This document shows positions 1-8,612 of a DNA stretch of 64,000 bases, piece by piece (the first letter of the stretch is position 1; each line of letters starts with the position of its first letter). The stretch is from NCBI RefSeq assembly GCF_007641235.1, contig NZ_CP038157.1:1302001-1366000 (forward strand), given 5' to 3'. This stretch comes from Corynebacterium sanguinis (GTDB lineage: Bacteria; Actinomycetota; Actinomycetes; Mycobacteriales; Mycobacteriaceae). The translations under genes were made by a program, and so were the position numbers. The notes beneath the pieces were generated by a model. It had not been told where the DNA came from and did not search any database. It was given only the letters and a program-made list of their open reading frames with translations.

Positions 1-1170
1 GTGGGTGCCATCCGCATCAACCGCGATCATGCGGTCGACGTGCTCTGTCATCTCGCCGGCCTTCGCGTGGCGGAACCAGACCGGATCGCCGATGCGCAGC
101 TCGCGCGCCGCGCTGCCGTGCAGCGGGGTCTGCACCTCGCCCGCGCCCTCGGTAGCGGAGTAGCCCAGCCCCGGCGGGTAGACGGGCACGGGCACCCGGT
201 CGGCGCCGGGCGGGCCGGAGGCGATCCAGCCGCCGGAATTGACGGTGGCCCAGCCCGGCGCGGGCAGGCGAGAGACCTGGCAGACGAAAAACGCCGCCGG
301 GACGTGGTCGATGTCGGAGAAGTTGTCGAAAATAACCGGGGTGTAAAACCCGGAGCCGGCAGCGAGCTCCGTCAGCGAGTCGTCGACGGCACTGACATCG
401 AGCGAGCCGGTGCCCCCGCCGTTGACGAACTCTAAGTCGGCGAGCTCGCGCACGGCGGCGACGCAGTCCGCGCGCCGCGGCACGAGCTGCGCCATCGAGG
501 TGGTGCGGAGCAGGCGCTTGACCGCGCCGGCCGCACCCGATTCGGCGTCGGCGACGGAGGCGACCTGGCCTTCGTACCCCATCACGCCTACGAGTCTGAG
601 GGCGGGCCGGTGCAGCACCTCGGCGGCGAGGTCGCGGGCCTGCTCGGGGGTGCGGATCGGGGAGCGGCGCGGGCCAAGCGCGAAGCCGGGGATGCCGGGG
701 ACGCGCAGGGTGCAGTCGATGTCCATGCACACGCGCACGGGCCCGGCGCCGGCGGCGGCAGCCACCGCGAGGTCGAGGTGGTCGACGGAGTCGACCATGA
801 TGGTGATCTCGCGGCGCAGCGCCTCATCGGCGGCGAGCTGCGCCAGCGCCGCGGTGTGCACGCTGGGGTAGGCGACGACAATGTCTGTGAAACCTTCGCG
901 CACGAGGTTGATTGCCTCGGGCAGGGTGTAGGCGAGGATGCCGCGGTAGCCTTCGTGGTTCAGGGCTCGTCGTAACGCGGCGACGCTGCGCAGCGACTTC
1001 GAGGCGACGCGAATCGGCAGGCCGGCGGCGCGCTCGCGCATCCGCGCGGCGTTGTGGTCGAACGCGCGGGTGTCGACCACCGCGCAGGGGGCGGCTATCT
1101 CGCCGGAGCTGATCAGGCGCGGTAGAAGCTCGATGAGGTGAGAAGCGGGGCTCGTCGATGCGGTTGGCAT
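1..1170 (-). CDS. Fold-type III PLP enzyme (alanine racemase / D-threonine aldolase-like), 3' end outside window
   Basis: An open frame of 390 codons reads leftward from ATG at 1170 to base 1 without a stop, so only the last residues can be missing. The N-terminal half has the alanine-racemase-like TIM-barrel pattern with the likely PLP lysine at K58 in RVASKSLRS, and a later VNGGGTGS phosphate-binding loop. The C-terminal part (GDPVWFRHAKAGE) resembles the beta domain of D-serine dehydratase and D-threonine aldolase-like proteins. It is likely a cytoplasmic amino-acid racemase, aldolase or dehydratase; the substrate cannot be told. It lies downstream of glbO on the same strand but has its own leaderless-type promoter. 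Confidence 0.75.
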   Translation of the reverse strand, partial: MPTASTSPASHLIELLPRLISSGEIAAPCAVVDTRAFDHNAARMRERAAGLPIRVASKSLRSVAALRRALNHEGYRGILAYTLPEAINLVREGFTDIVVAYPSVHTAALAQLAADEALRREITIMVDSVDHLDLAVAAAAGAGPVRVCMDIDCTLRVPGIPGFALGPRRSPIRTPEQARDLAAEVLHRPALRLVGVMGYEGQVASVADAESGAAGAVKRLLRTTSMAQLVPRRADCVAAVRELADLEFVNGGGTGSLDVSAVDDSLTELAAGSGFYTPVIFDNFSDIDHVPAAFFVCQVSRLPAPGWATVNSGGWIASGPPGADRVPVPVYPPGLGYSATEGAGEVQTPLHGSAARELRIGDPVWFRHAKAGEMTEHVDRMIAVDADGTH

Positions 1171-1176
1171 ACGCAC

Positions 1177-1182
1177 ATCGTA
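1177..1182 (-). promoter_or_regulatory. -10 box of the PLP-enzyme gene, leaderless type
   Basis: Read on the minus strand the hexamer is TACGAT, with 6 nt between it and ATG at 1170. This puts transcription start at or next to the A of the start codon. No purine-rich ribosome binding site lies before the ATG. Confidence 0.5.
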
Positions 1183-1227
1183 GAAAGCGCGGCGCCCGCC
1201 CACTAGAGGTTTGGCAAAAAAGTACGA

Positions 1228-1632
1228 CTAGCGGTTAATCATCATGTACGCGACGCGCTGCATGTGGTTCCACAGCATCTCGCGGTGCTCGTCACTCAGC
1301 TCATCTGGGCCGAACTCGTTGAGGCTGCCTTCCATTAGCTCGAGCCAGCGCTCGGCCTCCGCCTGGCCGATGGGGAAGGGGAAGTGGCGCTTGCGCAGCA
1401 TGGGGCGCCCGCGCCGCTCGTTGAATGTGTGCGGCCCGCCCCAGTACTGCACGAGGAACCAGCGCAGGCGGTCCTCGGCGCCGTCCCAGTCGTCGTCGGG
1501 GTACATCGGGCCGATGAGGTCGTCGCTTTTGACGCGGGTGTAGAAGCCATGGACGAGTCTGCGGAAGAAGTCCTCGCCCAAAAGCTCGTAGAGCGTTTTA
1601 TCGCTGTGTAGACCCGGACGGGAAATGTCCAT
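1228..1632 (-). CDS. glbO: Group II truncated hemoglobin (trHbO)
   Basis: 134 aa, the usual length for a 2-on-2 globin. It aligns by eye with mycobacterial GlbO. Proximal heme His is H83 (RKRHFPF), Tyr B10 is Y31 (GFYTRV), Tyr CD1 is Y44 (MYPDDD), Trp G8 is W96, and the family signature QYWGGP is present. It binds heme and O2 in the cytoplasm, with roles proposed in O2 delivery and in NO or peroxide chemistry. Its start lies 35 nt inside the 3' end of the mechanosensitive channel gene, so the two are probably transcribed and translated together. Confidence 0.93.
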   Translation of the reverse strand: MDISRPGLHSDKTLYELLGEDFFRRLVHGFYTRVKSDDLIGPMYPDDDWDGAEDRLRWFLVQYWGGPHTFNERRGRPMLRKRHFPFPIGQAEAERWLELMEGSLNEFGPDELSDEHREMLWNHMQRVAYMMINR

Positions 1633-2665
1633 GGTTGGCTAACTCCTTGTCACCGTTGTCGGTTCTGCGGTTGTCCGGATGGTACTTGATCACGACGGGC
1701 TGCGTGCCTGGCAGCATGATGCCGGCATCCTGGAGCGCCTGGAGGATGTCTTCGTACATGGACCGCGCGACGCTCCACTGGTCGCCTGGCATGGTGTTGA
1801 CGGTGACGCGGTAGGTCATGTGGTCGGTGGCGAAGTTGCTCACACCAAGCAGCTCGGGTTCGGAGATCACGCTCGCGCGAATCGCGGAGGCGTTGGCGGC
1901 CTCGCGCGACGACTCTTCGATTACCTCTGCTGCGCGTTTCGGCTCGGCGGTGAGTGAGACGGGGATCTCGAGGCGGGCCACCGAGTAGGTGTCGGACTGG
2001 TTGCCGATCTGGTTGATGTCGCCGTTGCGGATGTACCACAACACGCCATCAATGTCGCGCAGCGTGGTTACGCGCAAGGTCATCTCTTCAACCGTGCCCT
2101 CAACACCGTTGACGCTTATCGTGTCGCCGACGCCGTACTGGTTTTCCAGCAGCATGAAGATGCCGGAGAGGAAGTCCTTGACCAGCGACTGGGCACCGAA
2201 ACCGATCGCAACACCGAGGACACCGGCGGAGGCGATCAGCGGGGCGACATTCACGCCGATCTCGCTGAGAACCGCCAGCGCCGCCCACACCCAGATCACG
2301 ATTGCCGCCGCTGAGCGGCCGACGTTGGACAGTGTGCGGATGCGTGCTTGTCGACGCTCTTCCTGCGCCCTGGCCTGCGGTGTGTCCTGTTCGGTAACGC
2401 TGCGGCGCAGGCCGAGCGTGCCGCCGGGGCGGTGGATACCGCGGTCAGCGGCGCGGGTGATCAGCCTGGCGACCACGAAGTGGACGACGAACGCGATGGC
2501 CAGAATGAGTGCGATTTTGAGCGGGCGCTCGATGAGGTTTTCGCGCGTGGTGGGGTCTTGCCACCAGTTGCTTACGGAGTCAACGGCCTCGGACACGGCG
2601 GGGTTTTCGGCGCCGCTGGCGAGGATGAAGGATGCGGAATTAGAAAATTTTTCGTAAACAGTCAT
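1598..2665 (-). CDS. MscS-type mechanosensitive ion channel
   Basis: 355 aa. Three membrane segments are visible at about residues 48-68, 112-132 and 140-165. The third is the pore helix (GVLGVAIGFGAQSLVKDF), followed by the MscS beta domain with GVGDTISVNGVEGTVEEM. Such channels open under membrane tension and release solutes on osmotic downshock. The protein is shorter than the corynebacterial glutamate exporter MscCG and lacks its C-terminal extension, so it is a separate small MscS homolog. Its last 35 nt overlap glbO in another frame. The ATG follows a TACAAT box by 10 nt, so its leader is only a few bases. Confidence 0.9.
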   Translation of the reverse strand: MTVYEKFSNSASFILASGAENPAVSEAVDSVSNWWQDPTTRENLIERPLKIALILAIAFVVHFVVARLITRAADRGIHRPGGTLGLRRSVTEQDTPQARAQEERRQARIRTLSNVGRSAAAIVIWVWAALAVLSEIGVNVAPLIASAGVLGVAIGFGAQSLVKDFLSGIFMLLENQYGVGDTISVNGVEGTVEEMTLRVTTLRDIDGVLWYIRNGDINQIGNQSDTYSVARLEIPVSLTAEPKRAAEVIEESSREAANASAIRASVISEPELLGVSNFATDHMTYRVTVNTMPGDQWSVARSMYEDILQALQDAGIMLPGTQPVVIKYHPDNRRTDNGDKELANHGHFPSGSTQR

Positions 2666-2675
2666 GCGTTTTGCG

Positions 2676-2734
2676 ATTGTACCTGCATATTAATCGCCGG
2701 AAATGGACAGCTTGGTCTAGAGGTGGGCTAGACT
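2676..2734. promoter_or_regulatory. Divergent mscS/metB promoters with an inverted repeat
   Basis: TACAAT (2681-2676, minus strand) serves the channel gene and TAGACT (2729-2734) serves metB. GTCTA (2715-2719) and TAGAC (2729-2733) form an inverted repeat with a 9-nt spacer, and the second arm overlaps the metB -10. The half-sites are those of the corynebacterial methionine repressor McbR (TAGAC-N6-GTCTA) but in the opposite order, so operator function is only a guess. Confidence 0.45.
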
Positions 2735-2773
2735 CGGTCAGGACTTTGCTTCGCCGAGGAAAGGACAATCCCA

Positions 2774-3910
2774 GTGCCCTCCGGTTTTTCTACCGATGCT
2801 ATCCATGCGGGTTACGACCCCGACTCCCTGTACGGGCCGATCAACACCCCGATCTACGCCTCGACCACGTTCGCCCAGGACGACCTGGCGGTGACGCGCA
2901 ATGGGTACGAGTACACGCGAGTGGGAAACCCGACGATCAGCGCGCTGGAGGACACGGTCGCGGCGCTCGAGGGCTCCGAGTTCGCCGTCGCTTTTGCTTC
3001 CGGCATGGCCGCGATTGACAGCGTGCTGCGCGTATTGCTCAAACCCGGCGACCACATCATCATCGGCAGCGACGCCTACGGCGGCACCTACCGCCTGATC
3101 CAGCAGGTGTTCACGCTGTGGGGCGTGTCCAACTCCGTGGTGAACATGACTGACGCCCAGGCGGTGGCGGCGGCGGTCCAGGACAACACGAAGGCGATCT
3201 GGGTGGAAAGCCCCACCAACCCGCTGCTCGATATCGCCGATATCCGCGCGATTGCGCAGATCAAGGGTGACGCTGCTCTCGTGGTGGACAACACCTTCGC
3301 GTCGCCCTACCTGCAGAAGCCCTTCGAGCTCGGCGCGGACATCGTGGTCCACTCCACCACCAAGTACATCGGCGGGCACTCCGACGTGATCGGCGGCGTG
3401 GTTTGCGCCAACGGCGCCGAGATGGAGGAGCAGCTGCGCTTCTTCTTCGGCTGGGTCGGCGCTATCCCGTCTCCCTTTGACACCTACCTCACCGCCCGCG
3501 GCTTGAAGACTCTCGCGGTGCGCATGGACCGGCACTGCGACAACGCTGAGGCGGTGGCGGGCTTCCTCGAGGGCCACGACACGGTCGCGCGCGTGTGTTA
3601 CCCGGGGCTTGAATCGCACCCCAACCACGACACCGCGGTGCGCCAGATGAAGCGCTTCGGCGGCATGGTATCGGTGATTTTCCATACCGAGCAGCAGGCC
3701 CATACGTTCTGCCGCTCCACCAAGCTGTTCTGCCTCGCGGAATCCCTCGGCGGGGTGGAGAGCCTGGTTGAGCACCCGGCGACGATGACGCACCTGGCTG
3801 TCGAAGGCTCGGCGCTAGCCGTCCCGCGCGAGCTCGTGCGCATCTCCGTCGGCATTGAAGACGAGGCGGATCTTCTCGCCGACATCGAGCAGGCGCTTGC
3901 GAACCTTTAA
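2774..3910 (+). CDS. metB: Cystathionine gamma-synthase
   Basis: 378 aa, GTG start, with a purine-rich GAGGAAAGGA about 10 nt upstream. This Cys/Met-metabolism PLP enzyme joins an O-acylhomoserine and cysteine to cystathionine, the transsulfuration route to methionine. The PLP lysine is K197 in HSTTKYIGGHSD. Other family blocks are YEYTRVGNPT, VVDNTFASPYLQ, SLGGVESL and HPATMTH near the end. The sequence follows C. glutamicum MetB almost throughout, which favours metB over metC or cystathionine gamma-lyase. It appears to be transcribed alone from the promoter at 2729-2734. Confidence 0.93.
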   Translation: MPSGFSTDAIHAGYDPDSLYGPINTPIYASTTFAQDDLAVTRNGYEYTRVGNPTISALEDTVAALEGSEFAVAFASGMAAIDSVLRVLLKPGDHIIIGSDAYGGTYRLIQQVFTLWGVSNSVVNMTDAQAVAAAVQDNTKAIWVESPTNPLLDIADIRAIAQIKGDAALVVDNTFASPYLQKPFELGADIVVHSTTKYIGGHSDVIGGVVCANGAEMEEQLRFFFGWVGAIPSPFDTYLTARGLKTLAVRMDRHCDNAEAVAGFLEGHDTVARVCYPGLESHPNHDTAVRQMKRFGGMVSVIFHTEQQAHTFCRSTKLFCLAESLGGVESLVEHPATMTHLAVEGSALAVPRELVRISVGIEDEADLLADIEQALANL

Positions 3911-3986
3911 GCCACAAAGGCTTCGTACACACGTTTTATGCATTAGAATTTATGCGTATCGCGTGCTCTGAGTTGAGGGAGGTCTG

Positions 3987-4682
3987 ATGGCGCGAAGGCC
4001 CATGTACATCATTATCGCGGAGGAACTCCGCCGCCGCATTGAAGCCCGGGAGCTTAACCCCGGCGACAAGCTGCCGTCGGAACGCGAGCTCGTCGAGGAG
4101 TTCGGCGTGGCGCGCATGACGGTGCGCCACTCGCTTGACTTGCTCCAAGCAGAGGGGATCATCGCGCGCCGCCGCGGTCGCACTGGAGGCACTTTCGCTC
4201 GGGCTTTACCGCCAATGATTGACCTGTGCGCAGACCGCGGCTTCATCGCCCAGCTCGAGCAAGCCGGGGTCGAGGTCCAGACCGAGACCCTGTTCGCCGG
4301 GGAAAAGGCCCCGCCGCGCGCCGCGGTGCGCGCCTTCGGCGAGGAAGATCTCGGCCCCATCCAGACCCGAGAATTTCTACACCTCACGAACGAAACCCCC
4401 GCCATCTTAGAGTCGGTGTGCGTTCGCCCAGGCTGCGAGGCGCACGTTAGCGACAGCAGCCTGCGCACCTCGGCGCCGCGCGGCGTCAGCTTCGAGGACG
4501 TGATCACCCCCTCCGTCGCATCCGAAAAGGAATGCGAGCAGCTCAAGCTCAGCCACAGCGCGCCGCTGCAGCGCATCGCCCGCCGCGTCCACGTCGACGG
4601 CGAGCTCGCGGCGTACGTCACCATCCTGCTGCGCCCCGACGCGGCGCTGCTGCGCGTCGCCTCGGCGCCAGCGTCGGCCTAG
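3987..4682 (+). CDS. GntR/HutC-family transcriptional regulator
   Basis: 231 aa. Residues about 5-70 form the GntR winged helix (LPSERELVEEFGVARMTVRH), followed by a C-terminal UTRA-type effector domain (about 85-225), which defines the HutC subfamily. Such proteins repress transport or catabolic genes until they bind a small ligand, often a sugar phosphate or amino-acid derivative. A GGGAGG ribosome binding site precedes the ATG. Its stop overlaps the convergent pepN stop by 4 nt. No target is obvious: metB upstream and pepN are not typical HutC partners. Confidence 0.88.
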   Translation: MARRPMYIIIAEELRRRIEARELNPGDKLPSERELVEEFGVARMTVRHSLDLLQAEGIIARRRGRTGGTFARALPPMIDLCADRGFIAQLEQAGVEVQTETLFAGEKAPPRAAVRAFGEEDLGPIQTREFLHLTNETPAILESVCVRPGCEAHVSDSSLRTSAPRGVSFEDVITPSVASEKECEQLKLSHSAPLQRIARRVHVDGELAAYVTILLRPDAALLRVASAPASA

Positions 4683-7075
4683 CTGCGGGTGGCCGCGGCG
4701 GCGTCCACGGCCTGCACGCGCAGAGCGCGCGCCGCGCGGTCGCGGCCCTCGGAGAGCACGCGGCGCAGCCCCGCGGTGAGGTCCTCGCGGGCCAGCAGTG
4801 CGTCGGCCTTGGCGACCGCGTCCTCGGAAATGTCCCACATCGGGTAGATGCCCTCCAACGTGCGCTGCGCCATCTCGTTCGAGAGGCGATCCCACAGCTC
4901 AGGCGCGATGCGGAAATACTTGTCGCTAAGTCCCTCCAGGCCCTCGTCGTTGAACGTCAAACCGTCGATGAGGTAGCGGATCTCCAGGTTGGAGCGATCG
5001 GAGCGGGTGATTTCCTCCCACGCCCAGCGCTTGTTAGCGACCGCCCGCGCGCGCAGCTTCGACACCGCGCCCTCGGACGAGGGATCGTTGACCGCCTCGG
5101 CGTCGTCGACGCTGCGGGTGCCGTGGGCGATGAGGGCTGTCAGCGCCAGCCAGCGCAGCTCCTTGTTGTCGGAGTTGTCGAGCAGTTGGGAGAGGTGCGT
5201 GGCGGAGGCGTCGTCAAGCGGGAGGCGAGCAAGGGCGCGGTCGAAGATCAGGGCCGGCTCGGTGCCGCGCAGGGCGTCGTTCAGCTGCGCGGTGGCCTCG
5301 TCGCGGTAGTCGGGCGCAACGTAGAGTGTGGCCGCGGTCACGGCCTGGCCCAGCAGGCGCTCCTGCACGGTCGGCTGGTCCTCCGTGGCAACGTGGGAGG
5401 CCACGAGCTTGATAAACTCACGCGCCGGCAGGCGCCCGTCGCGCGTCGCCTCCCACGCCGCCGACCAGCACAGCGTGCGCGCCATCGGATCCTCGATCGC
5501 GCCGAGGTGCTCGAGCACGAAGCTCATGTGCTCCTCGGTCAAGCCCATCAGGCAGTAGGTGAGGTCGCGGTCGTTGACCAGCGCCAGGTCGTGCTTCACG
5601 CCGGCAAACTCGGGGACCTCAGTGCGCTCGCCCTCGATGAAGATCTCGGTGTCGTGGGTGCGGGTGACGCGGCCGTCGATAAGCGAGTACAGGCCGACGC
5701 CAATGCGGTGGCTGCGCTGCACGTCGGATTCCTGCACCACCGTAAAGGAATCGTCGGTGATCTCCGGGTAGAGCCGCGACACGCCGGTGGTGCGCAGCCA
5801 CTGCTGCGACCACTGAGACAGGTCGCGCCCGCTGGCCGCCTCGAGGGCACCGAGCAGGTCAGCGAAAGTCGCGTTGTCGAACGCGTGGTTGCGGAAGTGT
5901 TCGCGCACCCCGGCGAAGAACTCGTCGCGGCCGACGTAGGCCTGCAGCTGCTTGAGCACGGAGGCGCCCTTGGCGTAGGTGATGCCGTCGAAGTTCTGCT
6001 CGGCGGTCTCAATGTCAGGCGCGTCCGCGGCGATCGGGTGCGTGGACGGCAGCTGGTCCTGGGAGTACGCCCAGGCCTTCTCGATGGCGGCGAAGGTGAC
6101 CCACGCGTTCGGGTACTCGCCGATCTCCGTCTGCGCAATCGCCGAGGCCCAGGTGGCGAACGACTCGTTGAGCCACAGGTCGTCCCACCACTGCATGGTC
6201 ACCAGGTCGCCGAACCACATGTGCGCCATCTCGTGCAAGATCGTGTCGTTGCGGCGCTCGACCTTGTGCGGGGTCGGCTCGGAAGTGAAGATGTACTCGT
6301 CGCGGAAGGTCACCGCACCGGCGTTTTCCATCGCGCCCATGTTGTACTCGGGGCAGAAGATCTGGTCGTACTTGCCAAAGGGGTAGGGCACCGCGAAGTT
6401 CTCGTGGAAGTAGCTAAACCCGTCTTTTGTCTGGCGGAACAGGCGCTCGGCGTCGAGGTGCTCAATCAGGCTGGCGCGCGCGTAAAGGCCCAGCTCGATG
6501 TTCTTGTGCTCGTCGGAGAAGGTGTCGTGGACGGACTCGTACTCGCCGGCGCACACGGCCACCAGGTAGGTCGACAGCGGGTAGGTGATCTCGCACGACC
6601 AGGTGTTGCCACTGCGGGTGGCCTTTTCGTTGAGCACCACGACGTAGCGCTCGGGCGCGGTCACCGAAATGGCGTATGTGGCCTTGATGTCGGGCTGGTC
6701 AAAGCACGCGAACACCTTCATCGCGTAGGCCGGCTCGAACTGGGTGTAGAGGTAGTCCTTGCCGTCGGCCGGGTCGGTGAACTTGTGCAGGCCCTCGCCC
6801 GTGCGGCTGTAGGCGGAGGTGGCGGTGACCACCAGCTCGTGGGAGCCGGCCTCAAGGACCATGTCTCGCCCGTTAAGCTCCGCGCCGTCGAGGCTGGCGG
6901 AAAACGAGTCGGCGACGAGATCAAAGAACGTCTCACCCTGCGTGGAGGTAAATCTCACCGTGGTGGTGGAGGTGAAGATGTCCTCGCCCGTGATGTCGAG
7001 GTGGATGTCGTAGTGCACGTCCGCGATGAGCGCGGCGCGGGCCTGGGCGTCGATACGCGAAAGATTGGTCTTCAT
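4679..7075 (-). CDS. pepN: Aminopeptidase N (M1 zinc metallopeptidase)
   Basis: 798 aa from ATG at 7075. Longer readings upstream run into the divergent gene and lack family sequence. The M1 signatures are the exopeptidase motif GAMEN (about residue 250), the zinc site HEMAH and the downstream NESFA carrying the third ligand Glu. The C-terminal ERAP1-like helical domain is present. It removes N-terminal amino acids from peptides in the cytoplasm, downstream of Clp and proteasome-type proteolysis. A TAGCGT box 8 nt before the ATG implies a nearly leaderless transcript. It is divergent from the nitroreductase gene, with only 46 nt between the starts. Confidence 0.95.
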   Translation of the reverse strand: MKTNLSRIDAQARAALIADVHYDIHLDITGEDIFTSTTTVRFTSTQGETFFDLVADSFSASLDGAELNGRDMVLEAGSHELVVTATSAYSRTGEGLHKFTDPADGKDYLYTQFEPAYAMKVFACFDQPDIKATYAISVTAPERYVVVLNEKATRSGNTWSCEITYPLSTYLVAVCAGEYESVHDTFSDEHKNIELGLYARASLIEHLDAERLFRQTKDGFSYFHENFAVPYPFGKYDQIFCPEYNMGAMENAGAVTFRDEYIFTSEPTPHKVERRNDTILHEMAHMWFGDLVTMQWWDDLWLNESFATWASAIAQTEIGEYPNAWVTFAAIEKAWAYSQDQLPSTHPIAADAPDIETAEQNFDGITYAKGASVLKQLQAYVGRDEFFAGVREHFRNHAFDNATFADLLGALEAASGRDLSQWSQQWLRTTGVSRLYPEITDDSFTVVQESDVQRSHRIGVGLYSLIDGRVTRTHDTEIFIEGERTEVPEFAGVKHDLALVNDRDLTYCLMGLTEEHMSFVLEHLGAIEDPMARTLCWSAAWEATRDGRLPAREFIKLVASHVATEDQPTVQERLLGQAVTAATLYVAPDYRDEATAQLNDALRGTEPALIFDRALARLPLDDASATHLSQLLDNSDNKELRWLALTALIAHGTRSVDDAEAVNDPSSEGAVSKLRARAVANKRWAWEEITRSDRSNLEIRYLIDGLTFNDEGLEGLSDKYFRIAPELWDRLSNEMAQRTLEGIYPMWDISEDAVAKADALLAREDLTAGLRRVLSEGRDRAARALRVQAVDAAAATRS

Positions 7076-7083
7076 AGAGATCC

Positions 7084-7114
7084 ACGCTACCCATATCTGT
7101 AGTTTCGCTACGCT
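7084..7114. promoter_or_regulatory. Back-to-back leaderless promoters of pepN and the nitroreductase
   Basis: TAGCGT on the minus strand (7089-7084) lies 8 nt before the pepN ATG. TACGCT on the plus strand (7109-7114) lies 7 nt before the ATG at 7122. The two -10 boxes are 19 nt apart, so polymerases at the two promoters probably compete. Confidence 0.5.
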
Positions 7115-7121
7115 GGGGGCC

Positions 7122-7736
7122 ATGACTGAGCACGTAACTTTCTGGTTCGACACAACCTGCCCGTTCTGCTGGCAAACCTCCCGCTGGATTAAGGAGGTGG
7201 AAAAGGTCCGCGACATCGAGGTCGAGTGGGTCCCCATGTCGCTCGCCGTGCTTAACGACGGCCGCGACCTCCCCGAGGACTACCTCGCCGCGATGGAGGC
7301 AGCCTGGGGTCCGGCGCGCGTCTTCGCCAAGGTGAAGCAGGAGCACCCGGAGAAGATCGACGAGCTCTACACCGCAATGGGCACGAAGATCCACACCGAA
7401 GGCCAGGGCGGCAAGCAGGGCGACGGCGCCTACAACGACATTATCGCCGCGGCTCTGGACGAGGTCGGCGTGCCCGGCACCTGCGCCGAGGTGGCTGATA
7501 CCACCGACGCCGACGACCTGCTGCGCGGCTACCACGCCTCGGCGATGGACGCCGTCGGCGACGACGTGGGCACCCCGGTGCTCAAGCTCGGCGACACTGC
7601 TTTCTTCGGCCCCGTGATCACCCGCGTGCCCACGGGCGAGGAGGCAGGCAAGCTTTTCGATGCCTCCGTCACGCTCTCGGCGTTCCCGTACTTCTTCGAG
7701 CTCAAGCGCTCCCGCACCGAAAGCCCGCAGGTCTAA
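7122..7736 (+). CDS. Mycothiol-dependent nitroreductase, DsbA-like fold (Rv2466c type)
   Basis: 204 aa. A thioredoxin/DsbA fold with the active-site CPFC at C13-C16, followed by the Rv2466c hallmarks SRWI, VRDIEVEW, MSLAVLN, AWGPARV, GMDAVGEDVGTP-like and FFGPVI. The mycobacterial homolog uses mycothiol for oxidative-stress defence and reduces nitroaromatic prodrugs. Linkage to pepN is also seen in C. glutamicum. The ATG at 7122 is chosen because a TACGCT -10 ends 7 nt before it and homology begins there. Confidence 0.85.
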   Translation: MTEHVTFWFDTTCPFCWQTSRWIKEVEKVRDIEVEWVPMSLAVLNDGRDLPEDYLAAMEAAWGPARVFAKVKQEHPEKIDELYTAMGTKIHTEGQGGKQGDGAYNDIIAAALDEVGVPGTCAEVADTTDADDLLRGYHASAMDAVGDDVGTPVLKLGDTAFFGPVITRVPTGEEAGKLFDASVTLSAFPYFFELKRSRTESPQV

Positions 7737-7759
7737 GCCCGTGCCGCAACGGGCATCCG

Positions 7760-8602
7760 ATGCGCTGGGACGCCCAGCGCATCGCCGGGGTTTCCGGGCA
7801 GCGCTTCGTGATCACCGGGGCCAACAGCGGTCTCGGTTTTGTCACGGCCCGCGAGCTCGCCCGCGCGGGTGCGGACGTCACCCTCGCGGTTCGTAACGAG
7901 GACAAGGGCCGCGAGGCCGCCGCCCGTATTAGTGGCTCCGTTGACGTCGAGCACCTCGACTTGGCGGATCTCTCCTCCGTGCGCCGCTTTGCTGAATCCA
8001 CGGCCGAGCGCGGGCCTATCTACGTCCTGATCAACAATGCCGGCATCATGTACGTGCCGTTCGCCACCACGGCCGACGGCTTTGAGCTTAAGATTGGCAC
8101 CAACCACCTCGGCCATTTCGCGCTGACCAACCTTCTGCTGCCCTCGATTACCGGCAAGGTGGTCACGCTCTCATCCATGGCTCACCGCCAGGCAGACTTG
8201 GACGTCGAGGCTGGCGAACCTACTGTTTACCTCGGAGCTCAACCGCAAGCTGGACGACGCCGGCTCCCGCGTGGTCGCCGTCGCCGCCCACCCCGGCTAC
8301 AGCGACACCAACCTGCAGGGCCACTCGGAGAAGCGGCTCATGGACGCCGTGATGCGGTTTGCCAACCGCACGGTCGCTCAGTCCGCCGAGATGGGCGCGC
8401 TGCAAACGCGCTGTATGCCGCGGTGGAGGACATTCCCGGCGACAGCTTCGTCGGCCCGGACGGGTTCTCGCAGATGAGGGGGTACCCGACGCTCGTGAGC
8501 AGGTCGCAGGCCGCCTAGGATGAAGCGACCGCCCGCCGCCTGTGGGGGGTCTCCGAAGAGCTCACCGGAGTGCGCTTCGCGCTGGGTGAGCCGGGGGCCT
8601 AA
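7760..8602 (+). pseudogene. Decayed short-chain dehydrogenase/reductase gene
   Basis: The first 150 codons encode a normal SDR: cofactor loop TGANSGLGFVTA, NNAG, and the catalytic Ser region SSMAHR. Near 8211 about 20 codons that should hold the YxxxK catalytic pair are missing and the frame shifts. SDR sequence resumes as LLFTSELNRKLDDAGSR in another frame. A second shift near 8402 restores the first frame (NALYAAVEDIPG). A TAG at 8516-8518 then interrupts it, yet the usual SDR C-terminus RRLWGVSEELTGV reads on in frame to TAA at 8600. Two frame changes, lost catalytic residues and an internal stop mean no working enzyme. Confidence 0.88.
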
Positions 8603-8612
8603 GGTAGGTGCC

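Noticed and set aside
4532..7102. Long plus-strand open frame opposite pepN
   Set aside because: Its product is a Val/Arg/Gly-rich shadow of the pepN codons with no family motif; pepN has full M1 signatures on the other strand.
7760..8518. A single intact SDR of 252 residues
   Set aside because: The middle is out-of-frame Arg/Pro/Gly-rich sequence and the catalytic Tyr/Lys segment is missing; true SDR sequence lies in another frame.
8520..8612. Longer N-terminus for rpiB
   Set aside because: The added sequence is the SDR pseudogene read in a different frame; RpiB homology begins at 8613.
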